From Bacteroidia bacterium (GTDB taxonomy: Bacteria; Bacteroidota; Bacteroidia; Bacteroidales; UBA5342), in assembly GCA_030433225.1 (NCBI GenBank), contig JAUIMD010000003.1:1-17272 (forward strand): a stretch of 17,272 nucleotides of DNA, written 5' to 3'. Of this stretch, positions 1-6,189 are shown piece after piece. How positions within the stretch are numbered: position 1 is the stretch's first letter; every line of letters starts with the position of its first letter. The notes under the pieces are model-generated. The model saw only the letters and a program-made list of their open reading frames with translations. It was not told the origin of the DNA and made no database searches. A program made the translations under genes and the position numbers.

Positions 1-92
1 CCCTATGGTCGCTGCCCTTGTTTGTTTCGAAAACGGTTTCTAAAAAGCATTTGGGTGTTGAAAACAAAAAAGTAATTTTGAGTGATCAATAA
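1..92 (+). other. Window-edge stretch, possible 3' tail of an upstream gene
   Basis: Two rightward frames are open from the window edge. One runs from base 3 to a TAA at 90-92 and reads like an ordinary protein tail (ending KKVILSDQ). The other runs from base 1 to a TAA at 73-75 (ending WVLKTKK). Neither is long enough to name, and at most one can be real. The rest of 1-256 shows no gene and no convincing rho-independent terminator for the leftward gene that ends at 257. Confidence 0.2.
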
Positions 93-196
93 AAGAATGA
101 ATCAGACAGAGTTTAATTTACACTCCCGGTACACTCCTCGGTAGTTTTTATTTACACACTTTGTGGAACAGTGTCATTTTAAATTTTGGATTACAA

Positions 197-208
197 CTTA
201 TGCATAAG
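197..208. repeat. 12-bp perfect palindrome downstream of the thioredoxin gene
   Basis: CTTATGCATAAG is a perfect 12-bp palindrome lying 49 bp beyond the stop codon of the leftward gene at 257-1765. No T-run follows it on the minus strand, so it is a poor terminator. It may be a protein-binding site for something to the left, or chance. Confidence 0.3.
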
Positions 209-256
209 CATCGTTTTCAAATAACTACAAGCTTAATCCTTTTGGTACTCTTAGTT

Positions 257-1765
257 TTAGTTTAAATGGTTTTCAATAAGCTTTATCAATTTTTCGTTTT
301 CACCAGGGTGTGGTGCATCCCCATTCACAATATTGCCTTTCGTGTCAATCAGTGCATAATGAGGAATACCTTGAATGTTGAAGATCGAACTCAATTGAGC
401 AAATTGTTTTTTGGTTAAAAGGTAATGTTCTCCTTCTATCTTTTGTTCGGCTATCGTTGCCTTCCAGGATGCTTCTTTACAATTACTTGCCAGAAATATA
501 AAAGCCACATTTTTACCTTCATATTGTTGTACCAGGTTTTGTGAATTAGGTAAATCAGCCATGCAAGGTCCGCACCAGGGAGCCCAAAAATCCATGTAAA
601 TTACTTTTCCAGGATATTTCTTAATTAATGCTTGTAGAAAATCATTTTCATCTTTAAGCTCATTTATTTTAGATTTAACAGATAGTTCAGGGTTTTCAAA
701 TAGGTTTTGCTCGTAATTATATTTTTGTTGGATGCTTTCGCGCAATTCCTGATCGTGAATAATATCAACATTATAGATGTTTTTTAAATCAGGATAACCT
801 TTTTTATCCAGTATTCTATAATAGAATTTGGCTATTAAAACATCTTTCAAAAAACCTTTATGAGTGCTTTGGTAATAGCGTAATAAATAGGATCCCGCTT
901 TTTCGGGAGCCGTCTCAAACTGAGAAAGGTAAAGTTTAGAGGAATCTGCCGGAATCACCTGATAAACATACATGTCGTATTCATTTAAAAAATTCAAATA
1001 AGCAGAATTGTTAAGTTCATTACCTCGCGTATATTTCATTTCATCTAAAAAACTAAAATATTCCTTAGGCATTTTTTGAACATAAGTGACGGCATCCTCA
1101 TTATTTCCCCATGCATGGTTAAACCGATAAAACATTAGTCGAGTCCAGTTGTCATATTTTATATGATTGGCAGACCATTGACGAAATTCCTTACTTGTAT
1201 TTTCTTCCTTATTAAATTTTGTCAATGATTTTTCGATATCTATTAATTGCCTTGTTTTAAAATTCAAATAATCCATAGGTTCAAGTTGATGACTAGAATC
1301 AACATCAGCCTCCATATTACATAGAGAATCTTTATAAAGGTTTAAAAATTTAGAGATATCATTATTCAATTCTTTTGATGTTCCAGAAATCAAATAAAAC
1401 TTATTTTCATCCTTATAAGATCTAGATTTTTTTCTCCAACAGTCGCTATTAATTGTAAAATTCAAACTATCCCCTGGTGAAATGTGATAAGTTAAAAATC
1501 CACTATATTTTAGATTAAAATCCATTGGATGGTTAAGGTCTAATTCGAATCTGAACAGACCATTTTCATCAATTGATTGATAAATTCTTCTCTCACCAGC
1601 CAATAAATCTTCATAAATAATTTCAATCATATCATGGTTGGAAACAGTCTTAAAATTATCAATACGACCAGTTATTATGGTCTTTTGCGGATTTTGGTTG
1701 CTTTCCTTTTTACCACAGGAAATCAGCAGCGTAACGGATACGAAGAATAAAAGAATTGTTTTCAT
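257..1765 (-). CDS. TlpA-like thioredoxin-fold lipoprotein with N-terminal DUF4369-like domain
   Basis: A 502-residue envelope thiol-disulfide protein. The N-terminus is a lipoprotein signal: a hydrophobic stretch ending in the lipobox LISC with Cys17 as the lipidated residue. Residues about 28-105 resemble the beta-sandwich DUF4369 domain often found before thioredoxin modules in Bacteroidota. The middle (about 110-365) is an alpha-rich, charged region that I do not recognise. The C-terminal 130 residues are a TlpA/ResA-type thioredoxin fold with the redox motif WCGPC at 397-401 and the cis-proline loop (IPHYALID) with Pro468. Family members reduce or oxidise periplasmic protein thiols; this one probably does so anchored in the membrane. 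The ATG at 1763-1765 is supported by the signal peptide that follows. The gene is clearly AT-richer than those to the right of 2400. It appears to be transcribed alone, with a 16-bp inverted repeat 77 bp upstream as a possible operator. The natural substrate is unknown. Confidence 0.88.
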   Translation of the reverse strand: MKTILLFFVSVTLLISCGKKESNQNPQKTIITGRIDNFKTVSNHDMIEIIYEDLLAGERRIYQSIDENGLFRFELDLNHPMDFNLKYSGFLTYHISPGDSLNFTINSDCWRKKSRSYKDENKFYLISGTSKELNNDISKFLNLYKDSLCNMEADVDSSHQLEPMDYLNFKTRQLIDIEKSLTKFNKEENTSKEFRQWSANHIKYDNWTRLMFYRFNHAWGNNEDAVTYVQKMPKEYFSFLDEMKYTRGNELNNSAYLNFLNEYDMYVYQVIPADSSKLYLSQFETAPEKAGSYLLRYYQSTHKGFLKDVLIAKFYYRILDKKGYPDLKNIYNVDIIHDQELRESIQQKYNYEQNLFENPELSVKSKINELKDENDFLQALIKKYPGKVIYMDFWAPWCGPCMADLPNSQNLVQQYEGKNVAFIFLASNCKEASWKATIAEQKIEGEHYLLTKKQFAQLSSIFNIQGIPHYALIDTKGNIVNGDAPHPGENEKLIKLIENHLN

Positions 1766-1841
1766 TTTGATAGGATTGATTTAAAGGTTTGTATTGCAAT
1801 TTTTCGATTCAGTTGGTACGTTTAAAACGGTTGAGCGGTTC

Positions 1842-1857
1842 TCATACGAACGTATGA
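1842..1857. promoter_or_regulatory. Inverted repeat, candidate operator upstream of the thioredoxin lipoprotein
   Basis: TCATACG and CGTATGA form perfect 7-bp arms around a 2-bp centre. The site is 77 bp upstream of the leftward start at 1765 and 82 bp past the stop of the gene at 1939. The short centre argues for a dimeric-protein operator rather than an RNA hairpin. A T-run follows on the plus strand, but no rightward gene ends there to need a terminator. The regulator is unknown. Confidence 0.4.
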
Positions 1858-1938
1858 CTTTTTTATAACGAAACCTCAATGAGTTTATTATCAGCGAGGT
1901 AAAATAAATTCGAATAGAATAGATTAGCCAAAAGAAAA

Positions 1939-2397
1939 TTACGGATTGTTATTTTCAATAGGGATGTGTAGGAGAGCAGCGATTTTTTCAGCCTTTTTTA
2001 ACACCCGCTTTTTCTTTGCCTGGAGCAGCATAATTTTTTTATCGGGCAGTTTCAGGTACAACGAAGAGGTAGAAACGGTTGTTACTGTACTTATGGTGCT
2101 CACATTGTACTCCTGCGACCACGATGATTTCTTGATTTCAAGACTTTGCGCCCCCTCGATGCTTTTCCATTTTCCAATTCTTAGAAATCTCCCTCCCACA
2201 TATTCCTTTAGCCTGTTTCTTTTAAAATCTATGGATATGCCCGACTTAAAAAAGGAAATCAGAATTAGGGGGATAAAAATAATTCCGATCGGATCTCCAA
2301 GAATGAGCTGGTAAATTCCCACTCCAATGAGTACCCAACCGATAATTAAAAATTGCATAGGTAATCTTCCGGTGGTGATGTCCATTTTCATGCGCAT
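1939..2397 (-). CDS. Small membrane protein of unknown function
   Basis: A 152-residue protein that I do not recognise as a named family. Two hydrophobic segments, about 15-33 and 36-51, form a probable helical hairpin in the inner membrane. They are followed by a basic stretch and a soluble C-terminal half with a Ser/Thr-rich strand region (about 98-113) and a Lys/Arg-rich helix (about 119-142). The layout (two close helices, then a small beta-rich cytoplasmic domain) is like many PH-domain-like membrane proteins of Bacteroidota, but this is only resemblance. The start used is the ATG at 2395-2397; further ATGs at codons 3, 5 and 14 are possible. It diverges from the operon starting at 2490 with 92 bp between. 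A 122-codon frame on the opposite strand was judged a shadow because it has no sensible domain or signal. Confidence 0.65.
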   Translation of the reverse strand: MRMKMDITTGRLPMQFLIIGWVLIGVGIYQLILGDPIGIIFIPLILISFFKSGISIDFKRNRLKEYVGGRFLRIGKWKSIEGAQSLEIKKSSWSQEYNVSTISTVTTVSTSSLYLKLPDKKIMLLQAKKKRVLKKAEKIAALLHIPIENNNP

Positions 2398-2455
2398 AAC
2401 GATTCGTTTCGTTAGTGGTCGGTTATAAAGATACTGAATTCACTAATTGTTGCTA

Positions 2456-2485
2456 TTTGTGCTCTTTTATTTTTCTTTAAATTTG
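2456..2485 (+). promoter_or_regulatory. Bacteroidota-type promoter for the envelope metal operon
   Basis: TTTG at 2456-2459 and TAAATTTG at 2478-2485, separated by 18 bp, match the Bacteroidota sigma-ABfr pattern (TTTG near -33 and TAnnTTTG near -7) with no mismatch in the -7 box. Initiation would fall within a few bases of the ATG at 2490, so the first mRNA may be leaderless or nearly so. Confidence 0.6.
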
Positions 2486-2489
2486 CCCT

Positions 2490-2999
2490 ATGGTTGTACT
2501 CAAACGCATAGCTGCTTTTTTGCTTACCCTGATTTTTCTTTTTGCATCAGGAGGAATTCTGCTGGTGCATACCTTTTGCAGCTGTGCCAACATCGAAATG
2601 GCCTCATTGTATGCCGCACCTGAGCATTGCAGCCCACACCTGAACGAAACAGGCCACGATACACATTCCACCCAAAACGCATGCGCCACAGAAGACCGTT
2701 GCTGCCTGCCCTCACTACCCGAAACCGCCCAGCATGCCCACCACGATGCATCCAATCACAACTGCGAATCGTCCAGCATCACCTATTTAAAAATTGAAAA
2801 CCAGTTTTTAAACAGTGAAGAAACGCTTTTTACTTCCCTTGCGCTTCGGGTACTTTTAACAGGAATCCCAATTGAACAACCTTCGAAAGACGACGTATTA
2901 CCCGTTATTCACAACGCTTACATCCTCCCGCCTAAGCTACGTTCAGGACGTGAGTTAATCCTTCACCACCAACAGTTTAAGCTTCCACACCACGCATAG
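2490..2999 (+). CDS. His/Cys-rich secreted protein, HYC_CC_PP-like
   Basis: A 169-residue small envelope protein. Residues 1-26 are a basic then strongly hydrophobic signal or anchor segment. The rest carries seven cysteines (30, 32, 47, 65, 71, 72, 92) and thirteen histidines, including clusters at 82-90 and 159-168. Three landmarks in order, H-T-F-C at 27-30, the Cys-Cys pair at 71-72 and the Pro-Pro pair at 147-148, match the HYC_CC_PP small-protein family of Bacteroidota, with the first motif altered from HYC. The composition suggests binding of a soft metal such as copper or zinc, but no function has been shown that I can cite. It is the first gene of a three-gene unit with a TonB-dependent receptor 79 bp downstream and an HMA protein after that, the setting in which I recall this family. 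The start is the only ATG that keeps the signal segment, and it lies only 5 bp after a consensus -7 box. Confidence 0.75.
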   Translation: MVVLKRIAAFLLTLIFLFASGGILLVHTFCSCANIEMASLYAAPEHCSPHLNETGHDTHSTQNACATEDRCCLPSLPETAQHAHHDASNHNCESSSITYLKIENQFLNSEETLFTSLALRVLLTGIPIEQPSKDDVLPVIHNAYILPPKLRSGRELILHHQQFKLPHHA

Positions 3000-3023
3000 T
3001 ACGTGTAATCAAGATTAATTTTT

Positions 3024-3065
3024 CTGCATTGTTTGCAGCATTTATTCACCGGATGCCCTGCATCC
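3024..3065 (+). promoter_or_regulatory. Two short hairpins in the spacer before the TonB-dependent receptor
   Basis: CTGCA and TGCAG pair at 3024-3038 around 5 bases. GGATGC and GCATCC pair at 3051-3065 around 3 bases. Both lie between the stop of the His/Cys-rich gene (2999) and the receptor ATG (3079), the second ending 13 bases before that ATG. No T-run follows, so they are not terminators. They could set mRNA stability or receptor translation. Confidence 0.35.
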
Positions 3066-3078
3066 CTACAATACTACT

Positions 3079-5304
3079 ATGCGCTACATTTTTATTTTGC
3101 TGGCTCAACTGGCCGCATATCATGTACTTGCCGTTCCCATCACCGGAAAAGTGGTGGAAAGGCAAGCCAACAATACCACCCCCATGTACGGGGTAAATGT
3201 ATATTGGAAAGGCACCACCGTGGGCACATCTACCCTTGCAGACGGTACCTTTCGTTTAGAACGAACCACAGAAACCGATACCCTGGTGACCAGTTTTGTA
3301 GGCTACAAAACCATCGAAGTGGTCATTTCCAACCAAAAGGAGTTGGTGCTTCAAATGGAGGTAAATAACGCTTTACATGAAGTTGTGGTATTTAAAAAAG
3401 CCCAGGGGTCTTATTTTAACATGCTGGATCCCATTCAGTCGGAAAAACTGACCGGGGCTGAGCTGCACAAGGCGGCCTGCTGTAACCTGGCCGAAAGTTT
3501 TGAAACCAATCCTTCGGTGGATGTGTCGTACTCGGATGCAGTGACCGGTGCCAAGCAAATAAAACTGCTGGGGCTGGCCGGCATTTATTCGCAGTACCAA
3601 ACCGACAATATGCCCAACCTCAAAGGACTGGCAACCAACTATGCCCTCACCTACATTCCGGGCCCGTGGATGGAAAGCATTTCGGTATCAAAAGGAGCTG
3701 CCTCCGTTCAAAATGGTTACGAATCCATCACCGGACAAATAAATGTAGAATACAAAAAGCCCGACGATGAAGAGCTGGCCTACCTCAACCTGTTTTCTAC
3801 GTTTGACGGATACATGGAGGTAAACGCCAATACCAATGCGCATATCAATGAAAACTGGTCCACCGGTTTGCTGGTGCACGGTAACCTGCTGAACCAGCGC
3901 ATTGACAATAACAGCGATGGATTTATGGATACGCCCCTGAAAAACAACATGCATGTAATGAACCGATGGAAATACCATAAAGGCGACCTGATGACTCAGT
4001 TTGGCATTAACCTGCTGCACGAAGAACGCACTGGCGGACAAACCACCTACCAAAGAGGCATGGCGAAAGGAACGGACCAACCTTATGGCGTGGAAGTAGA
4101 TGCCAACCGGGCTGAGGCCTTTTTGAAAGGTGGCTATGTTTTTAGCAATGAGCATACGTCCATGGCTTTTTTAGGAAACTATATTTACCATGAATTGAAT
4201 TCGGCTTATGGTTTGCAGGATTATACGGGACAGGAACACAACGTAAATGCGCGTTTAGTTGTAACCCAATTGTTGGACGAAAACGGATTCCACAATTTAA
4301 ATACCGGGGCGTCCTTTATGTTGAATACCATTGATGAAACGTATGGGCAAAATCCACAAGCCGAGGTGCAGCGTTTTAAAAAGGATGAACAGGTACCGGG
4401 AGTTTTTGCCGAGTACACGTTTAAACCCACGCAAAGTTTCACCTTGCTTGCCGGGATTAGGGCCGATTTCCACAACCTTTTTGGCACCTTTTACACACCC
4501 AGGGTACACGTGCGTTACCAACCCCTGCCCTCGCTTACTTTACGCGCTTCGGCCGGAAAAGGCTACCGTACAGCCAACCTGATTGCCGAAAACAGCCACT
4601 TGCTGGCCAATTCCAGAACTCCGTCCTATCCCGAACAAAACTATTTTCAGGAAGAAGCCTGGAATTACGGCATTAGTGCCCTTCAAAAATTCACAGTAAA
4701 TAACCGCGAATTGGTACTAAGTGCGGAGTTTTACCGTACTGAATTTCAGGAACAAATGGTGGTGGACATGGAAAATTCGGCTACCGAAATCCTGTTTTAT
4801 GCCTTGGACGGTCAGTCGTTTGCCAACAGCTTACAGGTGGATGTGCGCTACGAAATCCTTAAAAATCTGGACCTTACCCTGGCGTATCGGCACAATAACA
4901 TCCAACAAACCATTGGCGGAGCATTGCTGGAAAAACCGTTCACCAGCCGTTACAAAGGTTTAATTACCCTGAACTATGCCACCAATCTTAAAAAGTGGAT
5001 GTTCGATTATACGGTTCAACTCAATGGTGGCGGACGGATGCCGCTTACTCCGGGAACTCCCGAAGAATACCAGGTACCGGCTGAATTTGCACCGTTTACC
5101 ATCATGAATGCACAGGTAACCCGTTATTTTAAACACTGGAACATTTACCTGGGATCAGAAAATTTAGCGGATTTCCGCCAGGATATGCCGGTAATTTCGG
5201 CCGATAATCCTTACGGTCCTTCGTTTGATGCCACCAAAGTGTATGGCCCAACCGTAGGACGTAGAATTTATGCCGGGGTGCGCATTTCCATTAACAGAGA
5301 TTAA
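3079..5304 (+). CDS. TonB-dependent outer-membrane receptor, putative metal uptake
   Basis: A 741-residue outer-membrane receptor that would import a ligand using TonB energy. Residues 1-19 are a signal peptide. Residues about 20-95 form a carboxypeptidase-regulatory-like domain (starting ITGKVV, with the turn DGTFRL at 55-60), typical of Bacteroidota receptors. The plug spans about 110-230 and includes the segment KAACCNLAESFETNPS, with Cys134-Cys135, and a SVSKGAASVQNGYESITGQI stretch before the barrel. The remaining 500 residues have the alternating pattern of a 22-strand barrel, ending at VGRRIYAGVRISINRD. The plug sequence, with its paired cysteines, belongs to a conserved receptor type that I recognise near HMA-domain proteins, so a metal or metal complex is a likely ligand; copper is a guess. 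It lies between the His/Cys-rich gene and the HMA gene (29 bp downstream), all on one strand and ended by one terminator. The start has no Shine-Dalgarno, as usual in this phylum. Confidence 0.88.
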   Translation: MRYIFILLAQLAAYHVLAVPITGKVVERQANNTTPMYGVNVYWKGTTVGTSTLADGTFRLERTTETDTLVTSFVGYKTIEVVISNQKELVLQMEVNNALHEVVVFKKAQGSYFNMLDPIQSEKLTGAELHKAACCNLAESFETNPSVDVSYSDAVTGAKQIKLLGLAGIYSQYQTDNMPNLKGLATNYALTYIPGPWMESISVSKGAASVQNGYESITGQINVEYKKPDDEELAYLNLFSTFDGYMEVNANTNAHINENWSTGLLVHGNLLNQRIDNNSDGFMDTPLKNNMHVMNRWKYHKGDLMTQFGINLLHEERTGGQTTYQRGMAKGTDQPYGVEVDANRAEAFLKGGYVFSNEHTSMAFLGNYIYHELNSAYGLQDYTGQEHNVNARLVVTQLLDENGFHNLNTGASFMLNTIDETYGQNPQAEVQRFKKDEQVPGVFAEYTFKPTQSFTLLAGIRADFHNLFGTFYTPRVHVRYQPLPSLTLRASAGKGYRTANLIAENSHLLANSRTPSYPEQNYFQEEAWNYGISALQKFTVNNRELVLSAEFYRTEFQEQMVVDMENSATEILFYALDGQSFANSLQVDVRYEILKNLDLTLAYRHNNIQQTIGGALLEKPFTSRYKGLITLNYATNLKKWMFDYTVQLNGGGRMPLTPGTPEEYQVPAEFAPFTIMNAQVTRYFKHWNIYLGSENLADFRQDMPVISADNPYGPSFDATKVYGPTVGRRIYAGVRISINRD

Positions 5305-5333
5305 AACAAATAAAATAGTTAAAATTATAGATC

Positions 5334-5666
5334 ATGAAAAAATTAGCAATTACCCTCATAACCCTTGTTTCACTGGTTGGATTTTCGGCCACAGCACAAG
5401 AGATAAAAGAGGCTCCAAAAACGCAGAAAGTATATTTTTCGTGTGCCATGGATTGCCACGATTGTGAGCAAAAACTGGGAGACGAACTGCGCTTTACCAA
5501 AGGCGTAAAAGACCTTAAAGTGGATTATGCCACCGAAACTATTTTTGTGGAATTTAAAACGGCCAAAACCGATAAAAGCAAAATTGTGGCGGCTATTGAA
5601 AAAAAGGAATACCAGCCCAAAGAAATTACGGAAGAGGACTATAAAAAGCTTACTACCAAAGAGTAA
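5334..5666 (+). CDS. Periplasmic heavy-metal-associated (HMA) domain protein
   Basis: A 110-residue exported metallochaperone-like protein. Residues 1-21 are a signal peptide with a probable cut after SATA. Residues about 31-95 have the ferredoxin-like HMA pattern, with the metal-binding motif MxCxxC present as MDCHDC at 39-44 and an extra cysteine at 37. The family (CopZ/Atx1-like) binds Cu(I) or other soft metals through the two motif cysteines, and fused or free domains pass the metal to transporters. Here the signal peptide places it in the periplasm, next to the TonB-dependent receptor encoded just upstream, where it could accept imported metal or scavenge excess. The C-terminal tail is Lys/Glu-rich. 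It is the last gene of the operon; a hairpin terminator begins 6 bp after its stop codon. Some HMA-like small proteins bind no metal, so binding itself is inference from the motif. Confidence 0.88.
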   Translation: MKKLAITLITLVSLVGFSATAQEIKEAPKTQKVYFSCAMDCHDCEQKLGDELRFTKGVKDLKVDYATETIFVEFKTAKTDKSKIVAAIEKKEYQPKEITEEDYKKLTTKE

Positions 5667-5672
5667 TTCAAA

Positions 5673-5706
5673 AAAATTGCCGGGGAAGTTTTTCTCCGGC
5701 AATTTT
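5673..5706. terminator. Rho-independent terminator, probably bidirectional
   Basis: An 11-bp perfect stem (5673-5683 with 5696-5706; core TTGCCGG/CCGGCAA) can extend by a G-T and a G-C pair around an 8-base loop. It ends in four T on the plus strand and six or more T on the minus strand. It sits between the HMA gene stop (5666) and the stop of the leftward TPR gene (5734), so it can end transcription from both sides. Confidence 0.8.
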
Positions 5707-5733
5707 CCTATTTCTTCACCAATGCCGGCGAAT

Positions 5734-6189
5734 TTAACGAATCACCGACCCCGCTAACTTAACATCGGCGGTTTTCCATGCCTGTTTAAACTGTTCGCTT
5801 GCAAGGGCCTTCATTTCCATATTCCCCAACCCGTCATACGCCAGCACAAGGCCGTTGAGTGCCCAACCATTTTTTGGAAGGCGTTGCAAATCTTCCTGGT
5901 AGGTTTCTATCGCCTCTTCAAACAATCCGGCTTGCAGTTGTACATTTCCCAAATTATGCCGCACAGAGAAAAACCAGTCGGGCGGTTCGTTGTAATTCAG
6001 TTGATCTTCAATGGCAATTGCTTGTTTCAATAGGGGTATACTTTCCTCAAACCGGCCTTGTTTTGCCAATATTTCGGCACTCAATACCTTATCCGCAATT
6101 TGAACCAGGTCGTAGGTCGTATTAATGTCCCAAATGGTTACTTTTTTAAGTTCGTCATTTAAGGCCAGTTTTTTCAGTAAACGAAGCTC
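5734..6189 (-). pseudogene. C-terminal part of the TPR lipoprotein, separated by an in-frame TAA
   Basis: These 151 codons plus stop continue in exactly the same frame as the open frame that ends at 6190-6192, and they complete its family. Directly after the stop the frame reads ELRLLKKLALND and so on, then TPR-like helices (AEILAKQGRFEESIPLLKQA), the family landmarks NEPPDWFFSVRHNLGN and NGWALNGLVLAYDGLG, and it ends at the TAA at 5734-5736. The first two-thirds of the ancestral protein lie upstream, so this part has no signal peptide. It has no ATG near its 5' end; a TTG at 6082-6084 would give 116 residues but is an unlikely start. The well-kept sequence suggests that the stop is recent, an assembly error, or read through. 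One base change in the TAA would restore a 572-residue protein. Confidence 0.75.

Noticed and set aside
120..144. Near-tandem repeat of ACACTCCCGGT and ACACTCCTCGGT
   Set aside because: Only two imperfect short copies with no nearby gene start; likely chance.
1842..1866. Inverted repeat followed by a T-run as a plus-strand terminator
   Set aside because: The 2-bp centre cannot form a good loop and no rightward gene ends upstream; an operator is more likely.
1946..2314. 122-codon frame on the plus strand opposite the small membrane protein
   Set aside because: The minus-strand frame is longer and has a coherent two-helix layout; this frame has an implausible composition.
5734..6084. Separate 116-residue TPR gene starting at a TTG
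   Set aside because: It is in frame with the gene ending at 6190, begins at a TTG inside a helix, has no signal peptide, and continues the same protein family upstream of the TTG. It is the tail of the interrupted gene.
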